From the NCBI RefSeq assembly GCF_018304965.1, contig NZ_JAGQED010000022.1, forward strand, positions 1-64,000: a stretch of DNA of 64,000 nucleotides, given 5' to 3'. Every line of letters begins with the position of its first letter. Position 1 is the first letter of the stretch. Source of the DNA: Collimonas antrihumi. GTDB taxonomy: Bacteria; Pseudomonadota; Gammaproteobacteria; Burkholderiales; Burkholderiaceae_D. Both the position numbers and the translations under genes were made by a program. Positions 1 through 8,638 of the stretch are shown one piece after another. The notes under the pieces were generated by a model. It was not told where the DNA came from, searched no databases, and worked only from the letters and a program-made list of their open reading frames with translations.

Positions 1-63
1 TTTGATCATTTTGACGACCTCAAGCTTAAAGCTGGGGTCGAAATTGCGGCGTTGCCTTGTCAT
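1..63 (-). CDS. IS3-family transposase OrfA, N-terminus only
   Basis: Only the first 21 codons are in the window, reading MTRQRRNFDPSFKLEVVKMI and one further Lys. The basic start followed by a F-x-x-x-F-K-L-E-V-V pattern is typical of the helix-turn-helix OrfA subunit of IS3-family elements, which binds the terminal repeats and is fused to the DDE OrfB by programmed frameshifting. An AGGAG ribosome binding site lies 7 bases before the ATG. Whether the element is intact cannot be judged from this window. Confidence 0.75.
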   Translation of the reverse strand, partial: MTRQRRNFDPSFKLEVVKMIK

Positions 64-127
64 GCAAATCTCCTCGGATGGTGGATTGTCCACCTATCGA
101 GGTGTCCGGGCAAATTAGACCACTACA
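1..127 (-). mobile_element. End of an IS3-family insertion sequence (partial)
   Basis: The window opens inside an insertion sequence that runs off the left edge. Its transposase OrfA starts at 63 on the minus strand. About 60 bp upstream the sequence reads TGTAGTGGTCTAATTTGCCC on the minus strand, starting at 127. It has the look of an IS3-family terminal repeat and begins with the expected TG. The exact outer boundary is a guess because the other end and the target duplication are outside the window. Confidence 0.6.
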
Positions 128-289
128 GACGGCACACGGTGCAGCTTCTCTGCTGCCCGAGTCACGCCTCCTTCCTCCACGACTGTTCGGAAGATGGCCA
201 GGGATTCCAAATCGATTATTCTCACGTGGAGAATGGTACTCCACATTTATTCATTAGTCATGAAGCCTCAATTAGGCTTTAATAAGCCT

Positions 290-1498
290 ATGATGACTTC
301 AATCCTTTCCCCTAATATTAAATCGGGTCGAGCCGCCGTGATGTTCTGTGCGGCAGCACTGATCTCCTTGGCGGTTGCCATGGGGGTAGGTCGTTTTGCC
401 TTCACCCCCCTTTTTCCTTTGATGGTTCGAGATGACCTGCTTAACAGTGAAACTGGTGCGCTGCTCGCGGCCAGCAATTACCTCGGATACCTCTTGGGTG
501 CTTTGCTGGCGGCCCGAATAAAGGTGAAGTCCACAACGCTTCTCGCCATAGGGTTGATCAGCATCGTGGCAGTCACTGCGGCCGTGGGCTGTACCGCATC
601 CATTGCTTCTTGGGCAATCCTTCGGTTCATAGCAGGAGTGATGAGTGCCTGGACCTTGGTTGCCACGAGCGCATGGGGCTTGGGGTGGCTAGCCTCTTTT
701 GGCCGCCCGAATCTGGCTGGGGTCATTTTCGCGGGTGTTGGGCTCGGTATTGCGGCAGCGGGCATGTTTTGTCTTATCGTCGCCGGGCCTGAAGTCTCAT
801 CGTTGAAGATGTGGATTGAATTGGCGTCCCTCGCGGCAATAGCGGTACTAATTCCATTAGCAGTAAGTTGGCACCTGCCGGTCCCGGTTATCGACACAGG
901 GGCGCCAGCTTCGCAAAGCTCCTCGCACAATGCATCCTCCAACACCGGCGGCTTGATTGTCTGCTACACCCTGTTCGGATTCGGGTACATCCTGCCGGCT
1001 ACCTATCTGCCTGCGCTGGCCCGGCAGTTGGTGGATGACCCCCAGGTATTCGGTTGGGCTTGGCCCTTGTTCGGGATCGCTGCGGCGTTGTCCACGGTTG
1101 TGGTGGCCTGGGGGCTGAAAAAAGCGAATCGTCTGAGCGTGTGGGCGGCTTCCCATGTCTTCATGGCGATTGGCGTGTTGCTGCCCAGTAGTTGGGCCTC
1201 GCTTGTTAGTGTGGTGATCGCCGCATTGTTGGTGGGCGGCACGTTCATGGTGATCACGATGCTTGGCATGCAGGAAGCCCGCGCCCGTGTTCGAGGCAAT
1301 GCCACCGCGATCTTGGGACGGATGACTGCGGGGTTCGCGTTTGGACAATTGATGGGTCCTGTTGCGTCCGCTGCCATTGGCCGTTTCACCGCAGATTACT
1401 CCACTGCCTTGAACTATGCCATGGCGCTGTCGGCAGCCGGCTTGCTTTTAAGCGCTTTCTACCTGTGGCGAGAGGTACGTCGCCATAATTTTCGCTAA
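290..1498 (+). CDS. MFS transporter, YbfB/YjiJ family
   Basis: An inner-membrane major facilitator protein of about 402 residues with around twelve hydrophobic segments. The segment AMGVGRFAFTPLFPLM near the N-terminus is the hallmark of the YbfB/YjiJ group, which are putative exporters of small molecules with no firm substrate. The start is uncertain: ATG codons occur at 260, 290 and 293 and none has a clear ribosome binding site; I chose 290 because the first membrane helix follows closely. The stop codon overlaps the ribosome binding site of the next gene, so the two are co-transcribed. Base composition is slightly lower in G+C than the core genes further right. Substrate unknown. Confidence 0.8.
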   Translation: MMTSILSPNIKSGRAAVMFCAAALISLAVAMGVGRFAFTPLFPLMVRDDLLNSETGALLAASNYLGYLLGALLAARIKVKSTTLLAIGLISIVAVTAAVGCTASIASWAILRFIAGVMSAWTLVATSAWGLGWLASFGRPNLAGVIFAGVGLGIAAAGMFCLIVAGPEVSSLKMWIELASLAAIAVLIPLAVSWHLPVPVIDTGAPASQSSSHNASSNTGGLIVCYTLFGFGYILPATYLPALARQLVDDPQVFGWAWPLFGIAAALSTVVVAWGLKKANRLSVWAASHVFMAIGVLLPSSWASLVSVVIAALLVGGTFMVITMLGMQEARARVRGNATAILGRMTAGFAFGQLMGPVASAAIGRFTADYSTALNYAMALSAAGLLLSAFYLWREVRRHNFR

Positions 1499-1507
1499 GG
1501 AGTATTG

Positions 1508-2125
1508 ATGAATAACCCTACCCATCTCAGAAATACCCCGCAGGGGTTTGGCTTTTCAACATCGGAACGATTACCCATTCCCGAGCGCGATGCCATGAGC
1601 GAAGCGCAGCGGACAGCGGCGGACGCCATCATTAACGGCCCGCGTAAGGCAATCTTCGGTCCTTTCATCCCGTTGCTACAGACGCCAGTGCTGATGGAAC
1701 GCATCGGGAAGACTGGTGAAGCCTTGCGATTTGATGGGGCGCTGCCGGACATCATCCGCGAACTTGTCATTTGTGTCGTTGCAAGGGAAACGGGGAACCA
1801 GTTTGAATGGCAGACTCATGTGCCTTTGGCCATCAAGGCAGGCGTGCCCCCGGAGGCAATCAATTCACTAGCAGCGGGAAGGCGACCGCGAGGTCTGCCC
1901 GTTAACGAAGCATGCGCAGTCGATTTTGTTAGAGAGTTGATGCTCAGGCATGGGGTCAGTGATGAAACCTATGCTGAGGCGTTCTCCTGTTTTGGGCAGC
2001 CGGGGACGGTGGAACTCACGGCGCTTGTCGGCTACTTCGTCATGGTGTGCTGGGTCATGAATGTCGCCCGTACGCCCGGCCCGAGTGGTTCAACAACGCC
2101 TGGCCTAACAGACTTCCCAGGGTAG
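1508..2125 (+). CDS. Carboxymuconolactone decarboxylase family protein
   Basis: A 205-residue cytoplasmic protein of the CMD/AhpD-like superfamily. The diagnostic block around residues 76-104 contains E-L-V-I-C-V-V-A-R-E and then F-E-W-Q-T-H-V-P-L-A, matching the Glu and EW-x-x-H residues conserved in the family. The AAGGAG ribosome binding site (1497-1502) overlaps the stop of the MFS gene and fixes the start at ATG 1508 rather than the TTG at 1505. Family members include decarboxylases and peroxidase-like disulfide reductases. This longer form is usually annotated only by domain. Coupling to an exporter suggests detoxification or catabolism of an aromatic or lactone compound, which is inference. 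Confidence 0.8.
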   Translation: MNNPTHLRNTPQGFGFSTSERLPIPERDAMSEAQRTAADAIINGPRKAIFGPFIPLLQTPVLMERIGKTGEALRFDGALPDIIRELVICVVARETGNQFEWQTHVPLAIKAGVPPEAINSLAAGRRPRGLPVNEACAVDFVRELMLRHGVSDETYAEAFSCFGQPGTVELTALVGYFVMVCWVMNVARTPGPSGSTTPGLTDFPG

Positions 2126-2365
2126 CGCTATCCGGCAAGATAATCATGCGAGCGCGCTTGGCTTTGAATGCATCCAGGGGCGACAATGTCCGCACTGCCG
2201 CCCTTTCGCTGATACATCATGGATGTCTGCTTTCCTACGAACAGCAGACGAAAAACCAACGGATTCCTTTAGACGATGAGGGACTGCTCTTGGTCGATTC
2301 CTGCCATCTCCTCTTTGCGAGGAGTCGCCCGAGGGTGACGCCTCGCGTGGAGTTATGGTTGGGGG

Positions 2366-2893
2366 TTAGAGGTTTTCGACTATCCGATTTGGTTCGCGTC
2401 GCTCGGGCTCGGACTTATGCAGATAGGCGGTAAATATGTCGCGCGGGGGAGGAACCGCAGCCCGGTTCATAATACCTCCAACCGCGCCACGGTGGTAGCC
2501 GCCGTGCGTCGCAACGTGGGCAAGTATTTCTTCCCGTGACATTCGCCCCTGCCCACCGTCCGTAAACCGAAACGACACGTACTCAGACAGAAGCTCCGGA
2601 CGCAACTTGGAAATGTACTCAATGTACCAACTGTCCGATTCAGTCACGACACTGTGCAATTCTCGCAGCGTGGGCGTCTCGGCCGTGTTTGTAGCTGCGT
2701 AGGAATGAGGGGAGCCAGACAGATGGGCTGCGAAGATGCGGTCTACCACAAAGATATGGTTCAGGATGCGGATTGCATTTTGCCGCTCAGCATGATGAGT
2801 TACCGGGTCCAATTTCTGAAGCTCTGTGAACAGCTCCGCATTGGCCCAGGCTTTGTACTTGAACAAGGAAAGCAGCAAGGTGGAGGCGCTCAT
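2366..2893 (-). CDS. DinB family (DUF664-like) protein
   Basis: A 175-residue four-helix-bundle protein of the DinB/YfiT superfamily. Putative metal-binding histidines are at residues 46 (LNHIF), 130 and 134 (HVATHGGYHRG), which is the standard His triad of the fold. The N-terminus FKYKAWANAELF matches the usual 'Y.aWaN..l' opening. The start at 2893 was chosen because the family motif begins there; upstream in-frame codons have no ribosome binding site. The family includes thiol-S-transferases and stress-induced proteins, but this member's substrate cannot be told. It is a single gene converging on the CMD gene. Confidence 0.75.
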   Translation of the reverse strand: MSASTLLLSLFKYKAWANAELFTELQKLDPVTHHAERQNAIRILNHIFVVDRIFAAHLSGSPHSYAATNTAETPTLRELHSVVTESDSWYIEYISKLRPELLSEYVSFRFTDGGQGRMSREEILAHVATHGGYHRGAVGGIMNRAAVPPPRDIFTAYLHKSEPERREPNRIVENL

Positions 2894-3044
2894 GTTGGTG
2901 GATAGCCTGATTGTGAAAAAAGTATTCGTTGTATGCTGCCACACAGATATTGGCTAAGCAACATCAACCTGGCTAGGTTCGCGAATGTCCTTTCGTGGCC
3001 GATAGTTCGCAGTCGCTATCGCCACACAAATTGTGGAGAGATAC

Positions 3045-3221
3045 TAATGCCGTTAAGTTAAGGTTACCGGTTATAGCGCTTGGTACGTCATTCCCGCGAA
3101 CGCGGGAATCCATTTTAACCACCATACTGTGCAACATGGATCCCCGCGTTCGCGGGGATGACGGAGTGACCGCATTGGTCCATCTAAAGAATACCGTTCG
3201 TGGCTTAACTTAACGGCATTA
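3045..3221. mobile_element. 177-bp MITE with perfect TIRs and 11-bp target duplication
   Basis: The element has perfect 18-bp terminal inverted repeats, TAATGCCGTTAAGTTAAG at 3045-3062 and its complement at 3204-3221. It is flanked immediately on both sides by an identical 11-bp direct repeat, TGGAGAGATAC, at 3034-3044 and 3222-3232. It carries no ORF of its own. A non-coding element with such termini is a miniature inverted-repeat transposable element moved in trans. An 11-bp duplication is in the range made by IS4-family transposases, so I infer an IS4-type parent. It lies only 5 bp beyond the stop codon region of the NTF2-like gene and does not disrupt it. Confidence 0.88.
3087..3162. repeat. 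Pair of inverted palindromic repeats inside the MITE
   Basis: Two 26-bp palindromic units lie head to head at 3087-3112 and 3137-3162. The first contains CATTCCCGCGAACGCGGGAA and the second its near complement with GGGGAT/ATCCCC in place of GGGAAT/ATTCCC, differing at 2 of 26 positions. Each unit folds on itself through CCCGCG/CGCGGG, and the pair folds on each other. Units of this GTCATTCCCGCG type are widespread repetitive palindromes in proteobacteria. Confidence 0.85.
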
Positions 3222-3237
3222 TGGAGAGATACCAATT

Positions 3238-3639
3238 TTATCGCTGTTGTGCTGCGTCACGCTGAAGCATCTGACCCATCAATTCATGAATTTTGTTGAC
3301 AGCCTTTAGCGGGCGGATCATCACCTTGAAGTGTGTAATCAGGCCCTTGTCGTTCCACGTAATCATGTCCACACCGTTGATCAGGATTCCGTCGCAGGTT
3401 GTTTGGAACTCCAACACTGCGGAATCAGGCCCGAGCCATTCATTCAAGTATCGGAACGGGCCATTGTTTAAGACATGCAACGCGGCGGCAAGGTATTTGC
3501 TCGTGATCGCATTACCACTTTGGGGGGTGTGAACAACCGGCGATTCGAACACCACATCATCGGCGAGCAATGCTTTCAATGAGGTGATGTCACGCGACCT
3601 GACAATTTCGTGCCAGCGCTCAATTGTGGAATATGCCAT
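3238..3639 (-). CDS. NTF2-like / SnoaL-type protein
   Basis: A 133-residue protein with the cone-shaped NTF2-like fold pattern: an N-terminal helix (TIERWHEIVRSRDITSLKALLADDVVFESPV), a middle strand pair and a C-terminal segment GVDMITWNDKGLITHFKVMIRPLKAV that is typical of SnoaL-like polyketide cyclase relatives. Such proteins are isomerases, cyclases or binding domains; no specific substrate is indicated. It is a monocistronic minus-strand gene. The MITE inserted just past its stop codon, so transcription may read into the element. Confidence 0.7.
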   Translation of the reverse strand: MAYSTIERWHEIVRSRDITSLKALLADDVVFESPVVHTPQSGNAITSKYLAAALHVLNNGPFRYLNEWLGPDSAVLEFQTTCDGILINGVDMITWNDKGLITHFKVMIRPLKAVNKIHELMGQMLQRDAAQQR

Positions 3640-3691
3640 GGCTACTTGTCTCGTATCTTGGAATTACGAAAAAATAATATCGATCCACCGA

Positions 3692-3976
3692 TTAAGGTTC
3701 TGCATCGTCGCTGGCAGCTTTGAACAGTTCGTCGAGGGGATTATCAGGCTTCTTTTCGGTGCGCGCGACACCTCGACGACCTGTGAATTCCTCTTCTATG
3801 TTGTCGCGGTAATAGCTCCACGCCGAACCCGTGGTCGACAGCCGGCGCCAGACCTCGTTCCCGACACCCGAATAATCTATTATGCTTCCATCCTCGAATT
3901 CGACCCGCAGCGTACGCTCTCGCGGTTCATATCCGATAGCGCGTAGTTTGCCGGCATTGATGCGCTTCATTTCCAT
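3692..3976 (-). CDS. KTSC domain-containing protein
   Basis: A 94-residue protein. Residues 1-70 match the KTSC domain: MKRINAGKLRAIGYEP followed by RTLRVEFEDGSIIDYSGV and a terminal SYYRDNI-type segment. KTSC domains occur alone or next to nuclease and lysyl-tRNA synthetase domains, and their role is unknown. The C-terminal 25 residues are charged and probably disordered. A strong AGGAGG ribosome binding site lies 5 bases before the ATG at 3976, so this start is preferred over the second Met. Confidence 0.75.
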   Translation of the reverse strand: MEMKRINAGKLRAIGYEPRERTLRVEFEDGSIIDYSGVGNEVWRRLSTTGSAWSYYRDNIEEEFTGRRGVARTEKKPDNPLDELFKAASDDAEP

Positions 3977-4059
3977 GACTGCCTCCTATCTCCTATGTAT
4001 GCGTATTCTACGGGGCCCCATGATTTTCATCATGGCGAACCTATGCCACAACTGCCGGT

Positions 4060-4971
4060 TCAAACCAGCAAATGCTCCTCCGCATCCAGCATCTCGCTCA
4101 TATCCTGGCGTAAACGCGCGATCGGCGCCGCCAACCGTCCCGGTGCGCGGGCGTGCACCAGCCAGGTATTCACGCCGGCCTTGAATTCCGCTACCTGCAA
4201 CACCCGCAACTGATCGCGAAATGCACTGCGCGCCAAGGCGCCAGGCATGACCATGCCGATGCCAACCCCGCGCGCCACCAACGACAACTGCAGTTCGGTG
4301 CCGAAAGTTTCGACCGCAACATCAACCGGCAAACGCGCAGCGTCCAGCGCATGCCGGATCGAGCGGCGGATGCCGCAGCCATCCTGGTTCAAGACCCAGG
4401 CTTGCGATGCCAGTTCCTGCAACGACAAGCGGCCCTCGCGCAATCCCGCTTCACGGTGCGCCACGATCACCGGCATCTGGTGGCTAAGCAAATGTGTCGT
4501 CAGTGTATTGGGCGGCATCACGTCGTCTGGCAAAACCACTGCCGCGGCATCGATCGCATTGCTTTCCAGCAGAGTCAGCAAGGTCGGCGACCAACCGGTT
4601 GTGATGCGCAAGGTCAACTTGGCGAATTCAGCGCGTAAGCGATCAATCGGGTGGGTCAGGGCCAGTTCCGCCAGAAACGGTGCCACGCCCAGACGAAACT
4701 CACCGCTCGCCTCCGAACCCGGTTCTACGCCGGCCAGCAAATCCGCAACCGATCCCAGCACACGGCGGCCACGCTGATAAACCTCGCGGCCGGCAGCGGT
4801 AGGTTTCAGCGGTTTCGACTGGCGTTCCAGCAGGGCGACTCCCAACCTGTCTTCCAGGCTTTGGACGCGCCGGCTGATGCCCGGCTGCGTCAGATGCAGG
4901 CGGGTTGCAGCCGCAACAATCGAGCCGGTCTCGACCACGGCCACGAAAGCCTCGATATCGTGAGTATTCAC
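4060..4971 (-). CDS. LysR-family transcriptional regulator
   Basis: A 303-residue regulator with the standard N-terminal winged helix-turn-helix (residues about 3-62, TRLHLTQPGISRRVQSLEDRLG) and a periplasmic-binding-protein-like effector domain. It is transcribed divergently from the MFS gene at 5122 with a 150-bp shared control region, the usual arrangement in which a LysR protein controls its neighbour. Effector unknown. Confidence 0.88.
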   Translation of the reverse strand: MNTHDIEAFVAVVETGSIVAAATRLHLTQPGISRRVQSLEDRLGVALLERQSKPLKPTAAGREVYQRGRRVLGSVADLLAGVEPGSEASGEFRLGVAPFLAELALTHPIDRLRAEFAKLTLRITTGWSPTLLTLLESNAIDAAAVVLPDDVMPPNTLTTHLLSHQMPVIVAHREAGLREGRLSLQELASQAWVLNQDGCGIRRSIRHALDAARLPVDVAVETFGTELQLSLVARGVGIGMVMPGALARSAFRDQLRVLQVAEFKAGVNTWLVHARAPGRLAAPIARLRQDMSEMLDAEEHLLV

Positions 4972-5121
4972 AACAAACTCGCATAATAGTTATGATAATA
5001 ATTCACTTGTAGCATAAAGATCGTAGATGCACAATCACCCCCATTGAAAACCGTTTGCCAGGGACAGGACTACTCCGCTCCCGCTGCAAGCCATACCGTG
5101 CTACGCCACACGAAAAATGTC

Positions 5122-6381
5122 ATGAACGCACCCTTGCCCCCCAATGCCACCTATCCTGCCTCGCAAACAGTCACCGCGCATGCTGCAAATGACGGGATCC
5201 CGGCCGCGCTGCAAATATTGTTTGCTACCGCAGTCGGGATTACAGTCATTAACCTATTTGCAACTCAGACCCTGATCGCCCCGATTGCGGCTGCGCTGGG
5301 CCTTGATTCCCGTTTGAGCGGCATGGTCGCCATGCTGCCGCAATTGGGCTATGCCGCCGGCCTGATCCTGCTGGTGCCGCTGGCCGATCTGCTGGAAAAC
5401 CGCCAGTTGATCGTGCGCCTGCTGGCTTGCTGCGCGCTGGCCTTGGCAGCGGCGGCCGTGTCGACTTCGAGTTGGGTATTCTTGCTGGCGATCTTCCTGG
5501 CGGGCAGCGCCTCCAGCGCGATCCAGATCATGGTGCCGCTGGCCGCCCTGCTGGCTTGCGAAGCGTATCGCGGCAGAGTGGTCGGTAATGTGATGAGCGG
5601 CCTGATGCTGGGCATTCTGCTATCGCGGCCGCTGGCCAGCTTGCTGGTGGATCTCGGCGGCTGGCGTTTGCTGTATCTGGTGCTGACCGCATCGGTAGCA
5701 GTGGTGGCAGCCACTTTAAGCCGCACACTGCCAACCCGGCAACCGGTTGCCAGCCTGTCTTACCTGGCCTTGATCGGATCCCTGTGGAATTTGCTGCTGA
5801 GCCAGCCGGTCCTGCGCCGGCGCGCGTTGACCGCCGCATTGGCGATGGCTACCTTCAGCCTGTTCTGGACCGCCGTTGCGCTGCTTTTGACGCAATCGCC
5901 CTTCAATCTGAATCAGCGCCATATCGCCCTGTTTGCGCTGGCGGGTGCCGCCGGAGCCATTGCAGCGCCGCTCGCCGGCCGCATCGGCGACCGCGGATGG
6001 AGCCGGCCCGCCAGCCTGGCCGCGCATCTGCTGATGATCACCGCACTGCTGCTGGCCGGTGTCGCCGGCGCCGGTTGGGGCGGCTTTACGATTGCCACCC
6101 ATCCGTTGCTGGCGGTCGGCCTGCTGGTGCTCGCCGCGATCGGCCTGGATGCCGGCGTCACCACCGATCAGACTTTGGGCCGGCGCGCCATCAACCTGTT
6201 GCAGCCGGAAGCGCGCGGACGATTGAACGGTTTATTCGTCGGCATCTTTTTTGTCGGCGGCGCACTCGGTGCGGCCAGTGCCGCGCTGGCCTGGGTCAAT
6301 GGCGGCTGGACTGCAGTCTGCCTGCTAGGCATTGCTTATGCGACTACAACGCTAGTGATTGGCGCGTTGCAGAAGCATTGA
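5122..6381 (+). CDS. MFS transporter
   Basis: A 419-residue inner-membrane major facilitator with about twelve hydrophobic segments. The first helix region ATAVGITVINLFATQTLIAP and the loop LVPLADLLENRQLIVRLL fit the drug:proton antiporter (DHA1-like) subfamily also containing E. coli YgaY. The start is placed at ATG 5122; a TTG at 5044 would add 26 polar residues and lies close to the LysR promoter, so it is less likely. A strong terminator follows directly. The divergent LysR gene probably controls it. Substrate not evident. Confidence 0.82.
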   Translation: MNAPLPPNATYPASQTVTAHAANDGIPAALQILFATAVGITVINLFATQTLIAPIAAALGLDSRLSGMVAMLPQLGYAAGLILLVPLADLLENRQLIVRLLACCALALAAAAVSTSSWVFLLAIFLAGSASSAIQIMVPLAALLACEAYRGRVVGNVMSGLMLGILLSRPLASLLVDLGGWRLLYLVLTASVAVVAATLSRTLPTRQPVASLSYLALIGSLWNLLLSQPVLRRRALTAALAMATFSLFWTAVALLLTQSPFNLNQRHIALFALAGAAGAIAAPLAGRIGDRGWSRPASLAAHLLMITALLLAGVAGAGWGGFTIATHPLLAVGLLVLAAIGLDAGVTTDQTLGRRAINLLQPEARGRLNGLFVGIFFVGGALGAASAALAWVNGGWTAVCLLGIAYATTTLVIGALQKH

Positions 6382-6387
6382 ACTATA

Positions 6388-6424
6388 AAAAAACTGCACA
6401 AGGCATACCCTTGCGCAGTTTTTT
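6388..6424. terminator. Bidirectional rho-independent terminator
   Basis: AAAAAACTGCACAAGG (6388-6403) pairs with CCTTGCGCAGTTTTTT (6409-6424) with one mismatch and a short loop. A-tract and T-tract flank the stem, so it can end both the plus-strand MFS gene and the minus-strand permease gene that converge here. Confidence 0.88.
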
Positions 6425-6451
6425 ATGCGCGAACAAAACACCAGGCCTAAC

Positions 6452-7750
6452 TCAGGCCTTCTTTTCCCGCAACAAAGCATGCAGGATAATCGCGCCAAAA
6501 GTCGCGGTGCCGATGCCGCCCAAGGAAAATTGACCAAGCTTCAAGGTAAAGTCGCCGGCCCCCAGCACCAAGGTTACTGCGGCAACGATCAAATTGCGAT
6601 TGTTCGAAAAATCCACCTTGTTTTCAACCCAGATGCGCGCGCCCGAGACCGCTATCAGGCCGAACACCACAATCGAAACGCCGCCCAGCACTGCACCTGG
6701 AATGGTTTGAATCACGGCGCCGAACTTCGGTGAAAAACCCAGGATGATTGCCAGGCCAGCCGCCACCACGAATACCAAGGTCGAATAAATCTTGGTCACC
6801 GCCATCACGCCGATATTTTCAGCATAGGTGGTGACGCCGGTGCCGCCGACGCTGCCTGACACAATCGTCGCCAGGCCATCGCCGACGAAGGCGCGGCCCA
6901 TGTATTTATCGAGATTCTGCCCGGTCATGGCGGCTACCGCCTTGATATGTCCCAGGTTTTCCGCCACCAGGATAATCGCAATCGGCGCCAGCAAAGCCAT
7001 CGCATCGGCCTTGAAGACCGGTGCGGAAAAATGCGGGATGCCGAACCAGGCAGCATTGGCAACGATGCCGAAATCAATCGGCTTGCCAAGCCCGGCGCCA
7101 TTGGTCAGCAGCGCATAAATCACATACGCCAGCATCAAGCCGACCAGTATCAGCAGTCGCTGCAGCATGCCGCGCGCAAACACGGCAACGCCGCCGACGC
7201 ATAAGACCGTCCCCAGCGCCATCCAGGCATCGAAATTATTGCCGCTGACACCCTTCACCGCAATCGGCGCCAGATTGAGCCCGATCACGGCCACCACCGC
7301 ACCGGTCACTACCGGCGGCATCAGGGTTTCGATCCAGCGCGTACCGATCGCCATCACCAGCAAACCGATCAGCGCATACACCACGCCGCAGGCAATGATA
7401 CCGCCCAACGCCACGCCAAGATTGGGATTGAGTCCATGGCCGCCGTAAGCGCTAACTGCAATCACCAGGCCGATAAAAGAAAAGCTGGAACCAAGGTAGC
7501 TCGGTACCCGGCCGCCCACCAGGACAAAGAACAGCAAAGTGCCGATGCCCGACATGAAAATCGCCAGGTTAGGATCGAAACCCATCAGCAGCGGCGCCAG
7601 CACCGTCGAACCGAACATCGCTACAACGTGCTGCACCCCCATGGCGAACGTCTGGGGCCACGGCAAACGCTCGTCGGCAGCAATAACCTGCCCCTGCCCA
7701 TCCGCCGTGCTGGCGCGCAGGCGCCATTTGGGAAAATAAGAAGCTGCCAT
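6452..7750 (-). CDS. uraA: NCS2-family nucleobase permease (UraA/RutG type)
   Basis: A 432-residue nucleobase:cation symporter-2 protein of the inner membrane. The N-terminal QHVVAMFGSTVLAPLL segment and the ILVAENLGHIKAV and GGTGVTTYAENIGVMAVTKI segments are the UraA/RutG signature, including the conserved Glu residues that bind uracil in E. coli UraA. It should import uracil or a related pyrimidine with protons. An excellent GGGAGG ribosome binding site precedes the ATG. It is a single gene ending at a strong terminator. The orthologue group mixes uraA and rutG names; no other rut genes are present here. Confidence 0.85.
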   Translation of the reverse strand: MAASYFPKWRLRASTADGQGQVIAADERLPWPQTFAMGVQHVVAMFGSTVLAPLLMGFDPNLAIFMSGIGTLLFFVLVGGRVPSYLGSSFSFIGLVIAVSAYGGHGLNPNLGVALGGIIACGVVYALIGLLVMAIGTRWIETLMPPVVTGAVVAVIGLNLAPIAVKGVSGNNFDAWMALGTVLCVGGVAVFARGMLQRLLILVGLMLAYVIYALLTNGAGLGKPIDFGIVANAAWFGIPHFSAPVFKADAMALLAPIAIILVAENLGHIKAVAAMTGQNLDKYMGRAFVGDGLATIVSGSVGGTGVTTYAENIGVMAVTKIYSTLVFVVAAGLAIILGFSPKFGAVIQTIPGAVLGGVSIVVFGLIAVSGARIWVENKVDFSNNRNLIVAAVTLVLGAGDFTLKLGQFSLGGIGTATFGAIILHALLREKKA

Positions 7751-7950
7751 GCATTTCCTCCCTGTATGTCGATTTACCTGCCTGCCATGACTGGGTCAGG
7801 TACTAACTGAGCCGGGCGGACACCGTAAAACCGTATGATTGATTTTGTTTTTAACCGGAAGGTAGTGTACGAAGCTAACAACAAAATAACAATCGATCAG
7901 CAAAAAATGAGAGGGAAATCAGGAAGAATTACAGCGCAACCGGCATAAAA

Positions 7951-7976
7951 AAACACCGGCGGGATGGCCGGTGTTT
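7951..7976 (-). terminator. Rho-independent terminator
   Basis: AAACACCGGC (7951-7960) pairs with GCCGGTGTTT (7967-7976) around a 6-nt loop. On the minus strand the stem is followed by a run of seven T, so it ends the DUF1269 gene that lies just upstream on that strand. Confidence 0.85.
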
Positions 7977-7997
7977 ATTATCGCTAGTCCGATGAAA

Positions 7998-8516
7998 TTA
8001 TGGAAAGACCGGAAGATGTTTTTCCACGCCAGAGAAAGCGGCTTCCGGATGACGCTTCTCGATTAGCTCCTCAATTTCCGGCACACGCTTGAACGGCACG
8101 TCGATCAGGAGCAATATCTTGCCCTCTTCAATCCCTGCATGGAACGCTTTCAGGCGGGAATTGGGCAGCGCCGCCGCCGCCATTCCTGACATCCAGCTAC
8201 CCAGCACCGCTCCGGCCAGCGTCAAACCCACCAACGCCAGCCAGTTCAGGTGCACCCACTCCGGAGGGAAATACACCAGCCACATGCCCAGCAGCAGACC
8301 TAGCACACCGCCTGCCAGCAAGCCTATTTCTGCTCCATTGGCGAGATCGGTTTTGTGTAACACATTGGCTTCAGGCATATCTGCTGGCAATGTCCCGTCA
8401 GCGCCCCAGAAGTGAATGTGCCGAATCCCGACCCGGGCCAACAGCAATTCGTCTAGTGTGCTGCGTGCACTGGAAACGTCCGGCAACATGAAATAAAGTC
8501 GTTGTCTGCCCAACAT
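7998..8516 (-). CDS. DUF1269 family membrane protein
   Basis: A 172-residue protein matching the DUF1269 pattern: an N-terminal alpha/beta segment (MLGRQRLYFMLPDVSSARSTLDELLL), a Gly-rich pair of membrane-spanning helices at about residues 63-112 (GAEIGLLAGGVLGLLLGMWL and the following segment) and a C-terminal soluble domain ending in a conserved EEL-x-x-x-HPEA motif. Many relatives are stress-associated but the function is unknown. TAGGAG lies 6 bases before the ATG. Monocistronic, ended by the terminator at 7951-7976. Confidence 0.82.
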   Translation of the reverse strand: MLGRQRLYFMLPDVSSARSTLDELLLARVGIRHIHFWGADGTLPADMPEANVLHKTDLANGAEIGLLAGGVLGLLLGMWLVYFPPEWVHLNWLALVGLTLAGAVLGSWMSGMAAAALPNSRLKAFHAGIEEGKILLLIDVPFKRVPEIEELIEKRHPEAAFSGVEKHLPVFP

Positions 8517-8638
8517 GATGGTCTCCTATGACTGGTTATGCTTTCAGCATAGTCAATCAGCAAGGAATCCACAAAGGTTGATTGCCGCTAAAAATGCGAC
8601 AATCCAGATTCCGCCAACCAACAACGATGGAAATCCCC

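Noticed and set aside
2047-2433. A 128-codon plus-strand frame after the CMD gene
   Set aside because: It starts inside the CMD gene, has no ribosome binding site and overlaps the 3' end of the DinB gene; its sequence has no family resemblance.
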